Shown piece after piece: positions 1 to 6,363 of a stretch of DNA of 16,571 nt. The position numbers and the translations under genes are program-made. Within the stretch, counting starts at the first letter, position 1. Each line of letters opens with the position of its first letter. This stretch comes from Methylococcaceae bacterium. GTDB taxonomy: Bacteria > Pseudomonadota > Gammaproteobacteria > Methylococcales > Methylomonadaceae. Where the stretch lies: NCBI GenBank assembly GCA_030699345.1, contig JAUYMX010000210.1, positions 1 through 16,571 of the forward strand, written 5' to 3'. A model generated the notes under the pieces. The model made no database searches and was not told the DNA's origin. It was given only the letters and a program-made list of their open reading frames with translations.

Positions 1-26
1 TGGCATTGATATTCGTAAATTGGCAT
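1..26 (-). CDS. FmdB-family zinc-ribbon protein (N-terminal fragment)
   Basis: Only the first eight codons are inside the window, running off the left edge on the minus strand; they read MPIYEYQC. This is the characteristic opening of FmdB/CxxC_CxxC_SSSS small zinc-ribbon proteins, where the cysteine begins the first CxxC zinc knuckle. An AAAGGAA Shine-Dalgarno (complement of 35-41) sits 8 nt before the ATG, which supports a real start. In many gammaproteobacteria such a gene lies just upstream of a DUF502 gene and aspS; that neighbourhood is recalled, not visible here. The gene is divergent from pyrC. The family's biochemical role is poorly defined despite the name. The identification rests on a very short peptide plus the ribosome binding site. 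Confidence 0.7.
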
Positions 27-172
27 TGTCTTAATTCCTTTAGAAAAATAATAGCTACGTTAGCAGGGTGTTACCCCTGTCAAGGCAAGCCAAAGATGGC
101 CGAGTTGAAAAAGGTTCAAAAAAATTTTCAACCACTTAATAGTGTGCTGCGTTAGTTTTTCAAGGCACTTAC

Positions 173-180
173 TATAAAAT
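173..180 (+). promoter_or_regulatory. Candidate -10 of the pyrC promoter
   Basis: TATAAAAT lies 32 nt before the pyrC ATG, predicting a transcript start near 185. No good -35 hexamer is found at 16-18 bp upstream. The predicted leader contains AGCC (185-188) able to pair with GGCT (197-200), the latter overlapping the only Shine-Dalgarno-like bases (AGG, 196-198). Confidence 0.4.
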
Positions 181-211
181 AGCCAGCCATTTTACAGGCT
201 CACCGTCAACA

Positions 212-1243
212 ATGAAAACATTAACCCTTACCAGACCGGATGATTGGCACTTACACGTCAGAAACGGCGCGGTTTTAAAAACTGTTATTGCTCACACTGC
301 CAAGCAATTTGCCCGAGCCATCATCATGCCAAATCTTAAGCCACCAGTAACTACGGTGCTGCAGGCGCAGGCGTATCGTGAAGACATACTGCAAGCCATA
401 CCTGCTGGAATCAATTTTACGCCGTTAATGACGCTGTATATGACGGCAGCAACCACAGTTGAAGAGATCAAGTTAGCCGCCGAATCATCTTATATTCATG
501 CGTTCAAATTATATCCAGCCGGTGCGACCACTAACTCCGATGCGGGAGTCGCCGATATTAAGACTATTTATCCGCAACTGGCTGCCCTGGAAAAGTACGA
601 TCTTCCGCTGCTTATTCATGGTGAAGTTGTTGATGAACATTGTGATATTTTTGACAGGGAACGGGAGTTTGTTGATACCCATCTTGTTGCCATCACACGC
701 GACTTTCCGGCTTTACGGGTTGTTTTGGAACACGTGACCACCTTAGAGGCGGTGCAATTTGTAGAATTTGCAGGCGCTAATATTGCCGCAACAATTACGC
801 CGCAACATTTGTTATTTAATCGTAATGCTATTTTGGCAGGCGGCATACGCCCGCATTTTTACTGCTTGCCGATTTTAAAACGAGAACAACATCGTTTGGC
901 ATTGGTTAAAGCTGCGACTAGCGGTAGTAGTAAGTTTTTTTTAGGGACGGACAGTGCGCCGCATTTAACAACATTAAAAGAAAATGCTTGTGGCTGTGCG
1001 GGTTGTTACAGCGCCCATGCGGCGTTAGAACTGTATGCGCAAGCGTTTGAAACAGCAGGTGCCCTGGACAAATTAGAAGGCTTTGCAAGTTTTTATGGTG
1101 CAGATTTTTATCGACTACCCAGAAACTCAGAAACTGTTACGTTGCTGAAAAGCGCATGGAAAGTACCTGAAAATTATGGAACGGGTGACGTAAGCATAAC
1201 GCCACTATTGGCGGGTGAAGAGCTGAACTGGCAATTGCAATAG
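212..1243 (+). CDS. pyrC: Dihydroorotase, class II (PyrC)
   Basis: This is the cytosolic zinc amidohydrolase of de novo pyrimidine synthesis, cyclising N-carbamoyl-L-aspartate to dihydroorotate. The 343-residue length matches the E. coli-type class II enzyme (about 348). Visible active-site parts are the HxH zinc pair at H13/H15 (DDWHLHVR), the lysine carbamylated in this family at K99 (FKLYPAGATTNSDAGV), zinc histidines H136 (HGE) and H174 (EHVTT), and catalytic D247 in GTDSAPH with H251. The ATG is followed directly by the conserved start MKTLTLTRPDDWHLH, so the start is secure although the Shine-Dalgarno is weak (AGG 13 nt upstream). It stands alone, divergent from the FmdB-like gene and convergent with mlaA. 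No pyrimidine neighbour is present. Confidence 0.97.
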   Translation: MKTLTLTRPDDWHLHVRNGAVLKTVIAHTAKQFARAIIMPNLKPPVTTVLQAQAYREDILQAIPAGINFTPLMTLYMTAATTVEEIKLAAESSYIHAFKLYPAGATTNSDAGVADIKTIYPQLAALEKYDLPLLIHGEVVDEHCDIFDREREFVDTHLVAITRDFPALRVVLEHVTTLEAVQFVEFAGANIAATITPQHLLFNRNAILAGGIRPHFYCLPILKREQHRLALVKAATSGSSKFFLGTDSAPHLTTLKENACGCAGCYSAHAALELYAQAFETAGALDKLEGFASFYGADFYRLPRNSETVTLLKSAWKVPENYGTGDVSITPLLAGEELNWQLQ

Positions 1244-1259
1244 TTTTAGACATTAAAAA

Positions 1260-1288
1260 ACCGGAGGCTACAAAAGTAGGCCTCCGGT
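1260..1288 (-). terminator. Intrinsic terminator between pyrC and mlaA, best for mlaA
   Basis: The stem pairs 1260-1271 (ACCGGAGGCTAC) with 1276-1288 (GTAGGCCTCCGGT), with one bulged base (1279) and an AAAA loop. Six A residues at 1254-1259 give a U-tract on the minus strand, making this a textbook terminator for mlaA. On the plus strand only CTGTTCTGCTT follows, so termination of pyrC is probably weaker. Confidence 0.88.
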
Positions 1289-1314
1289 CTGTTCTGCTTA
1301 TCTAACGAGCTTTT

Positions 1315-2109
1315 TTAATGGGTTCTTATTGGTGCGCCGATATTTTGATCAAACTCTTTATCAATATCGAAAGCCTCGTGATCAAGTGGCAGTTTGCCAT
1401 CATGAATTAGATGCTCACGTCGCTGAAAATAGGCATTCTTAAAAAATTCGTACCGATCTATTGCCGCCTCAGAAGCGATTTTTTCAGCGGTTAAGTTATC
1501 AGCTCTTAGGTCTATCGCATTAAGTGCAAATGCACCTCCACTAATTGCGCTACCTACGCCACTTTCAATGCCTGGAATAACTCCAAAACTTAAGTATGTG
1601 AACGGATTCATCGCTGCATCCCCCACTAAACCACTTACTCCACGGGGTGAACTAGGTCCCAATAACGGCAATACTAAATAAGGACCGGCCGGAACGCCCC
1701 AAAAACCTAATGTTTGGTCAAAATCTTCGTTGTGTTTAGGTAAATCGATCAAGCTTGCAACATCAACCAAGCCACCGACACCGGCAACGGTATTGACTAT
1801 AAATCGCGAGCCATCCAGACCAGTTTGAGTCAGTTTGAATTGTAATAAATCGTTTATGGTGACGGCAATATCGTTAATGTTGCTGAAAAAATTGCTTACG
1901 CCAATATCTACAAATGACGGGGTTATCCATTGATAGCCTTTCGCTATCGGCTTCATGGCATAGTCATCAAGATTATCGTTGAATGTCTGCACACCTCGAT
2001 TCCAGTTTTCCAATGGATCTCTGGTGTCTCTGGCGCTAGTTGCACACCCACCCAAAGTGCCTGCTAAGGTCAGACAAACCAATTGGGTGAGTAATTTTTT
2101 CTTATGCAT
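1315..2109 (-). CDS. mlaA: Outer-membrane lipid asymmetry lipoprotein MlaA (VacJ)
   Basis: MlaA is the outer-membrane component of the Mla phospholipid retrograde transport system. It removes phospholipids from the outer leaflet and passes them to periplasmic MlaC. The chosen start, MHKKKLLTQ, gives a 264-residue protein with a lipoprotein signal: a basic N-terminus, a hydrophobic stretch and the lipobox LGGC, with the lipidated cysteine at about residue 22. The mature part has family hallmarks: the DPLENWNRGVQTFND segment, MKPIAKGY, and the glycine/proline-rich GVPAGPYLVLPLLGPSSPRG stretch. An in-frame ATG 45 nt further upstream (2154) would add 15 residues before the signal, but the internal ATG has the better ribosome binding site. 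Other mla genes (mlaBCDEF) are not in the window. It is divergent from rnt. Confidence 0.94.
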   Translation of the reverse strand: MHKKKLLTQLVCLTLAGTLGGCATSARDTRDPLENWNRGVQTFNDNLDDYAMKPIAKGYQWITPSFVDIGVSNFFSNINDIAVTINDLLQFKLTQTGLDGSRFIVNTVAGVGGLVDVASLIDLPKHNEDFDQTLGFWGVPAGPYLVLPLLGPSSPRGVSGLVGDAAMNPFTYLSFGVIPGIESGVGSAISGGAFALNAIDLRADNLTAEKIASEAAIDRYEFFKNAYFQRREHLIHDGKLPLDHEAFDIDKEFDQNIGAPIRTH

Positions 2110-2116
2110 GTAGATG

Positions 2117-2122
2117 TCCTCT
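2117..2122 (-). promoter_or_regulatory. Ribosome binding site fixing the mlaA start
   Basis: AGAGGA on the minus strand lies 7 nt before the ATG at 2109. The upstream in-frame ATG at 2154 would place extra residues before the lipoprotein signal, so this site decides for the shorter form. Confidence 0.75.
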
Positions 2123-2241
2123 TCTTTTGTTATTGTTTTCATTCCAGGTTGCATCGCTTAACATAGCACAGGTGGTCAAAGTCTTCGAGCAAGCAAGGCC
2201 TATTTTTCTTTCATTTTATTCCGGGTCGGACAGTCTCATAC

Positions 2242-2886
2242 ATGGACATACTTGCACAAAATCCTTTAGATAAGCGCTTTAGAGGCTATCTTCCGGTAGT
2301 TATCGACATTGAAACTGCGGGATTTAATCCTAAAAAAAATGCCTTATTGGAAATTGCCGCAGTCATTGTAGAGTTAGATGATCAAGGTGACTTGGCCATT
2401 ACCGAACGCTATTCAACGCATGTAGTTCCTTTCAAAAACTCTGAGCTGGATGACGCCGCGCTGAAATTTAATGGTATTGATCCACACCATCCATTTCGAA
2501 TGGCCATTGAGGAAAAAGACGCATTGCACTTGCTGTTTAAACCTATCAAAGAGGCGGTAAAACGCAACGAATGTACCCGTGCCATTTTGGTTGGTCACAA
2601 TCCGGCTTTTGATATTGGCTTTTTAAATGCCGCCATTAGTCGCACTCAAACAAAACGCAGCCCATTTCATCCTTTTAGTACGTTTGATACTGCTACGCTA
2701 GGTGGCTTGATGTATCAGCAAACCGTGTTGGCTAAGATTGCACAGGCTGCAGGAATAGACTGGGATAATGAAAAAGCGCATTCTGCTTTGTATGATGCAG
2801 AAAAAACAGCGGAGATATTTTGCAAGATAGTTAACCGCTGGAAGCGACTTGATGCGTTGGCTGGTGAAAGCATCGAAACGGCATAA
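2242..2886 (+). CDS. rnt: Ribonuclease T (RNase T)
   Basis: RNase T is a DEDDh-family 3'-5' exoribonuclease, active as a homodimer, that trims 3' ends of tRNA and other stable RNAs and takes part in end turnover of tRNA CCA. The 214 residues match the family's usual length. All catalytic positions are visible: D22 and E24 (VIDIETAG), D124 (VGHNPAFDIGFLNAA), H180 and D185 (HSALYDAEKTAEIF). Each is offset by one from the E. coli numbering (23, 25, 125, 181, 186). There is no strong Shine-Dalgarno before the ATG, but the N-terminal sequence matches the family up to the start. The gene is divergent from mlaA and ends 25 nt from the convergent grxD stop. The rnt-grxD pairing also occurs in other gammaproteobacteria. 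Confidence 0.96.
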   Translation: MDILAQNPLDKRFRGYLPVVIDIETAGFNPKKNALLEIAAVIVELDDQGDLAITERYSTHVVPFKNSELDDAALKFNGIDPHHPFRMAIEEKDALHLLFKPIKEAVKRNECTRAILVGHNPAFDIGFLNAAISRTQTKRSPFHPFSTFDTATLGGLMYQQTVLAKIAQAAGIDWDNEKAHSALYDAEKTAEIFCKIVNRWKRLDALAGESIETA

Positions 2887-2911
2887 TTTGCCGTCTCGAT
2901 GTTATTTAGTG

Positions 2912-3232
2912 TTATTCAGTTGCTCCGGCAGCAGTGAGTAATTTTTGTAATTCACCTTTCTTGTAAAGGTCGATAACAATATCGCAGCCCCCGACTAATT
3001 CACCCATTATGTATAGCTGCGGGTAAGTCGGCCAGTTTGAATACTCTTTTAAGGCTTCTCTTAATTCCGGATCCTCAAAAATGTTGACGTGGGCATACTT
3101 AGCCTGGCAAGCAACAAGAATTTGTACAGTTTGCCCGGAAAAGCCACACTGAGGAAAATCAGGTGTACCCTTCATGTACAAGATCACTGGGTTAGTCTCA
3201 AGTTGTTGTTTAATTCTTTCTTTAACACTCAT
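2912..3232 (-). CDS. grxD: Monothiol glutaredoxin 4 (GrxD)
   Basis: This is a CGFS-type monothiol glutaredoxin, which binds a glutathione-ligated [2Fe-2S] cluster as a dimer (or heterodimer with BolA) and works in iron-sulfur trafficking rather than disulfide reduction. The 106-residue form starting MSVKERIKQQ shows the thioredoxin-fold features: YMKGTPDFPQCGFS with active Cys29, the WPTYPQLY segment with cis-proline, and GGCD in the glutathione site. A GTG 12 nt upstream would add four residues (VLIA), but the ATG matches the family start better. The Shine-Dalgarno is weak for either (GAG). It is convergent with rnt and divergent from argD. Confidence 0.95.
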   Translation of the reverse strand: MSVKERIKQQLETNPVILYMKGTPDFPQCGFSGQTVQILVACQAKYAHVNIFEDPELREALKEYSNWPTYPQLYIMGELVGGCDIVIDLYKKGELQKLLTAAGATE

Positions 3233-3389
3233 GGCTATTAACACTCTATTTAAATAAAAACCTAGTTATTCTATCAACTTTTATTGGTTTTGATAAAGGT
3301 AACTTCCGTTCATAGTATTGTCACCTTTTTAAGGGAAGACCCAATTAAGGTTTTACTAAATCAAGCACATCGAAGCCTTTCGACAAAAC

Positions 3390-3418
3390 TTGCTTGAGGT
3401 TGGCTTGAATCCTATAAT
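3390..3418 (+). promoter_or_regulatory. Promoter of the argD-argF unit
   Basis: A perfect -10 TATAAT (3413-3418) lies 17 bp from a partial -35 TTGCTT (3390-3395). The predicted transcript start near 3425 gives a leader of about 54 nt containing a strong hairpin. Only a half-site resembling an ARG box (TTGAAT, about 3404-3409) overlaps the spacer, so ArgR control is not demonstrated. Confidence 0.6.
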
Positions 3419-3431
3419 CGAGCGCTTTTTT

Positions 3432-3464
3432 ACCAGGCTGCGGTTTGCAGCCGGTTTTATGTTT
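3432..3464 (+). promoter_or_regulatory. Hairpin in the argD leader, terminator-like
   Basis: ACC-A-GGCTGC (3432-3441) pairs with GCAGCCGGT (3447-3455) to give a 9-bp GC-rich stem with one bulged A and a GGTTT loop. It is followed by TTTATGTTT. It lies wholly between the predicted transcript start and the argD ATG (3479). It could act as an attenuator-like element or a 5' stabilising hairpin, but no competing antiterminator or leader peptide was identified. No upstream plus-strand gene needs a terminator here. Confidence 0.45.
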
Positions 3465-3478
3465 ACGGACAGTGAGTT

Positions 3479-4651
3479 ATGACCAGTCACATCATGCCAA
3501 CTTACGCACGCTTACCGGTAACCTTTGAACGGGGCGAAGGCGCGTGGCTCTGGGATGTCAACAATAATCGCTATTTGGACGCTATCTCAGGCATTGCCGT
3601 GTGTAGCTTGGGACACGCTCATCCGGCCGTTCATCAAGCTATATGCGAGCAAAGCGCCAAACTGTTACACACATCCAATTTATACAATATTGCGGTGCAG
3701 GTAAATTTGGCTGCCAAGCTTGCTGAAAAAAGCGGTATGGATAATGTATTTTTCGGCAATTCTGGAGCCGAGGCCAATGAAGCGGCAATCAAATTAGCGC
3801 GTAAATATGGCCATGAGCTTGGTGTTGCCAAGCCCGGCATTATCGTCACAGAAAAAAGTTTTCATGGTCGCACGCTGGCAACATTGAGTGCGACCGGCAA
3901 TGCAAAGGTACAGCAAGGCTTTGAACCCTTGGTCGAAGGCTTTGTGCGCGTGCCATACAACGACATCCCCGCTATTAAAAAAGCGCTGGCTGAAAACGAT
4001 AATATCGTTGCTATTTTGGTTGAGCCCATACAAGGTGAAGGTGGCATTAACATCCCAGCCGATGATTATCTTAATCAAATACGCACTTTATGCGATCAGC
4101 ATAATTTGCTGATGATGCTTGATGAGATTCAAACCGGCGTCGGCCGTACTGGAAAATTCTTGGCTTTTCAACACAACAACATCATCCCTGATGTGTGTAC
4201 CTTGGCAAAAGCTTTAGGAAATGGTGTGCCTATCGGCGCTTGTTTAGCAAAAGGGAAGGCGGCGCAATTGCTGACGGCCGGCATGCATGGCTCCACTTTT
4301 GGCGGCAATCCATTGGCTTGTAGCGCCGCACTGGCGGTACTGGCAACACTTGACCACGACGACCTTATCAAACAAGCAACAGTAAAAGGCGATGCTATTT
4401 GCGCCGGATTTAGCCAGCAGCTAAAAGATAATGTGCATGTTCTGGACATTCGTCATAAAGGCTTGATGATTGGTATTGAGCTGGACGCGCCCTGCCCTGA
4501 TCTAGTTGCTGCAGCCCTACAACAGGGCCTGTTGATCAATGTTACTAACGAGCGCGTCATTCGGTTATTGCCGCCGTTGATTATCGACGATCAACAAATC
4601 GCTCAACTTGTAGAAACCTTATCGGCGCTTATCAACGCGCGCTTTGCATAA
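3479..4651 (+). CDS. argD: Acetylornithine aminotransferase (ArgD)
   Basis: ArgD is a PLP-dependent class III aminotransferase converting N-acetylglutamate semialdehyde to N-acetylornithine with glutamate as amino donor; members often also serve lysine synthesis as succinyldiaminopimelate aminotransferase. The 390-residue length is normal. Visible features are the cofactor phosphate-binding GNSGAEANEAAIKLAR (93-108), the FHGRTLATLSATG segment (128-140), D215 in LDEIQTGVGRTG binding the pyridine nitrogen, Schiff-base lysine K244 in LAKALGNGVPIGA, and GSTFGGNPLA (271-280). The ATG lacks a strong Shine-Dalgarno; a second ATG lies five codons on (M6), so a slightly shorter protein is possible. 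argF follows after 10 nt, so the two are certainly one transcription unit. Confidence 0.96.
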   Translation: MTSHIMPTYARLPVTFERGEGAWLWDVNNNRYLDAISGIAVCSLGHAHPAVHQAICEQSAKLLHTSNLYNIAVQVNLAAKLAEKSGMDNVFFGNSGAEANEAAIKLARKYGHELGVAKPGIIVTEKSFHGRTLATLSATGNAKVQQGFEPLVEGFVRVPYNDIPAIKKALAENDNIVAILVEPIQGEGGINIPADDYLNQIRTLCDQHNLLMMLDEIQTGVGRTGKFLAFQHNNIIPDVCTLAKALGNGVPIGACLAKGKAAQLLTAGMHGSTFGGNPLACSAALAVLATLDHDDLIKQATVKGDAICAGFSQQLKDNVHVLDIRHKGLMIGIELDAPCPDLVAAALQQGLLINVTNERVIRLLPPLIIDDQQIAQLVETLSALINARFA

Positions 4652-4661
4652 TTTACTAACT

Positions 4662-5564
4662 ATGAAACCTAGACATTTCATCAGTCTGCTTGATCTGACC
4701 GGCGACGAATTCCGTGGCTTGATTAATCGAGCCGCGGCTCTTAAAAACCATCGCGACCCCAACTATCAACCACTAAAAGGCCAAGTGCTGGCGATGATTT
4801 TTGAAAAATCTTCAACGCGTACCCGCATCTCATTTGAGGCCGGCATGAGTCATTTTGGTGGCAGCGCATTATTTTTATCTCCTCGTGACACTCAACTGGG
4901 ACGCGGCGAACCGCTCCAAGATAGTGCAAAAGTGATTTCAAGCATGGTTGACTGCATCATGCTCAGAACCAACCAACACGAAACCGTCACTACCTTCGCA
5001 GAACATTCCCGTGTGCCGGTCATCAATGGTTTGACCGATCAACAACACCCGTGTCAATTGTTGGCCGATATGCAGACTTACTTTGAGTTTCGTGGCGACA
5101 TTAAAGGTAAAACAGTGACCTGGATTGGCGACGGCAACAATATGTGTCATTCCTACATCCATGCCGCAATGGTGCTTGACTTCAACCTTAACATTGCCTG
5201 TCCGGCGGGTTATTTACCAGAACAAGCGATTGTCGATGCGGCTGGCGATAGAGTTAAGTTTTTTGATACCGCATTGGCTGCTGCCGAAAACTCAGATCTT
5301 ATAGTAACTGACGTTTGGGCAAGCATGGGTCAAGAAGAAGAACAAAAACTTCGTGAAATTGCTTTTGCCGATTATCAAGTCAATGCGGCGGTTATGAACG
5401 CGGCTAAATCCGATGCTTTATTTATGCACTGCCTGCCGGCGCATCGTGGTGAAGAAGTCACCGCAGAGGTAATTGATGGCCCTCAAAGCGTTATTTTCCC
5501 TGAAGCAGAAAATCGCCTGCACGCGCAAAAAGCACTGTTGGAATTTCTTCTCAGTGGCAAATAA
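4662..5564 (+). CDS. argF: Ornithine carbamoyltransferase (ArgF)
   Basis: ArgF transfers the carbamoyl group of carbamoyl phosphate to ornithine, giving citrulline, the sixth step of arginine synthesis; it normally forms cytosolic trimers. The chosen ATG gives 300 residues, typical of anabolic OTCases. Motifs seen are the carbamoyl-phosphate loop SSTRTR (50-55), the HPCQ motif (129-132), the ornithine-loop DVWASMG (217-223) and HCLPAHRGEE (256-264). An in-frame TTG at 4644 overlaps the argD end and would add six residues (MHNLLT) unlike the family; the ATG start MKPRHFISLLDL is typical. No Shine-Dalgarno precedes the ATG, and the start is only 10 nt after the argD stop, so translation probably depends on reinitiation after argD. 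Confidence 0.96.
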   Translation: MKPRHFISLLDLTGDEFRGLINRAAALKNHRDPNYQPLKGQVLAMIFEKSSTRTRISFEAGMSHFGGSALFLSPRDTQLGRGEPLQDSAKVISSMVDCIMLRTNQHETVTTFAEHSRVPVINGLTDQQHPCQLLADMQTYFEFRGDIKGKTVTWIGDGNNMCHSYIHAAMVLDFNLNIACPAGYLPEQAIVDAAGDRVKFFDTALAAAENSDLIVTDVWASMGQEEEQKLREIAFADYQVNAAVMNAAKSDALFMHCLPAHRGEEVTAEVIDGPQSVIFPEAENRLHAQKALLEFLLSGK

Positions 5565-5597
5565 CGTTAAAATCCCATTTAATTCAACACTATCCTC

Positions 5598-5602
5598 AGG
5601 GA
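5598..5602 (+). promoter_or_regulatory. Ribosome binding site for the GTG start at 5608
   Basis: AGGGA lies 5 nt before the GTG. Together with the signal peptide that begins exactly there, it fixes the start of the SH3-domain gene well inside a longer open frame that opens within argF. Confidence 0.65.
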
Positions 5603-5607
5603 CTCTC

Positions 5608-6276
5608 GTGAAAAAAATCCTCAGTTCGCTTTTTATTTGCTTGGCAGTCATCAGTACTGCACAGGCAAAAACGGTTTACGTGACAGATAATCTAAGCCTG
5701 TCTCTGCGTAGCGAAGCAGACAATCAAAGCAAAAGCATAAAACTTGTACCTACCGGCACGCCTTTGACGGTATTAGAAGAAAACAAAGCCAGCGGATTCC
5801 TGCGTGTACGTACCAATGATGGTACGGAAGGTTACTTTCCTATTCGCAGCACTATTGATCAACCGCCGAGTAAGCAACAGCTGGAATCAGCCACCAAAAA
5901 TCTCGCGGCTTTACAATCCGAAAATGCCACGCTTAAAGCTGAGTTAGCAACAGTAAAAGAATCGATTACACCAGGAACGTCATTAGAACAATCGCTAGCT
6001 AATGAGCGTGATCAATTGACTCGAGATCTGGCTGATATTAAAAAAGCATCCGCCAACGCGATACAAATAAAAGAGCAACGTGATGAACTTCAAGAACGCG
6101 TCGTCAATGTAGAACGCGAACTGGAGCAAATCAAACTTGAAAATAAAGCACTACAAGACAGCACCAACCAAGACTGGTTTATTTATGGTGGCACACTCGC
6201 TTTAGTCGGTGTGTTGTTGGGATTTATCCTGCCTAAGCTCAGCTGGCGCCGAAAAAATAGCTGGGACTCTTATTAA
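5608..6276 (+). CDS. TIGR04211-type SH3-domain, membrane-anchored envelope protein (YgiM-like)
   Basis: This 222-residue protein has the architecture of the TIGR04211 SH3-and-anchor family, to which E. coli YgiM belongs. Its order is: a cleavable signal peptide (about 1-19, ending STAQA), a bacterial SH3 domain (about 20-80, from TVYVTDNLSLSLRSEADN through GTEGYFPIRST), a long Glu/Lys/Gln-rich coiled-coil region (about 85-185), a C-terminal transmembrane helix (about 189-207, WFIYGGTLALVGVLLGFIL) and a basic cytoplasmic tail (WRRKNS). This predicts a periplasmic SH3 and coiled coil anchored in the inner membrane. The function is not established; SH3b domains often bind peptidoglycan or peptides. 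Translation starts at GTG, 43 nt after argF. It may be co-transcribed with argDF without sharing the pathway. Confidence 0.88.
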   Translation: MKKILSSLFICLAVISTAQAKTVYVTDNLSLSLRSEADNQSKSIKLVPTGTPLTVLEENKASGFLRVRTNDGTEGYFPIRSTIDQPPSKQQLESATKNLAALQSENATLKAELATVKESITPGTSLEQSLANERDQLTRDLADIKKASANAIQIKEQRDELQERVVNVERELEQIKLENKALQDSTNQDWFIYGGTLALVGVLLGFILPKLSWRRKNSWDSY

Positions 6277-6312
6277 GACTGGTTTATTTAAGCCCCTTTC
6301 TCGCAATACATT

Positions 6313-6332
6313 AGGCAGACTCTCCTCTGCCT
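6313..6332 (+). terminator. Weak hairpin between the SH3 gene and ilvD
   Basis: AGGCAGA (6313-6319) and TCTGCCT (6326-6332) form a perfect 7-bp stem with a 6-nt loop. Only TCTC follows, with no U-tract, so it is at best a weak terminator or an mRNA-stability hairpin in the ilvD leader. Confidence 0.3.
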
Positions 6333-6363
6333 TCTCAAACAGAATTATTCAGGAATCTCATAA

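Noticed and set aside
105..131. Inverted repeat TTGAAAA / TTTTCAA between the FmdB-like gene and pyrC as a terminator or operator
   Set aside because: It is short, AT-rich, has a 13-nt spacer and no U-tract; chance occurrence in AT-rich intergenic DNA is likely.
3401..3418. ArgR operator (ARG box) at the argD promoter
   Set aside because: Only one half-site-like TTGAAT is present; the matching ATTCA half is missing.
5473..5607. N-terminal extension of the SH3 protein into argF
   Set aside because: The signal peptide begins exactly at the GTG at 5608 with AGGGA upstream; the extension would bury the signal and overlaps argF out of frame.
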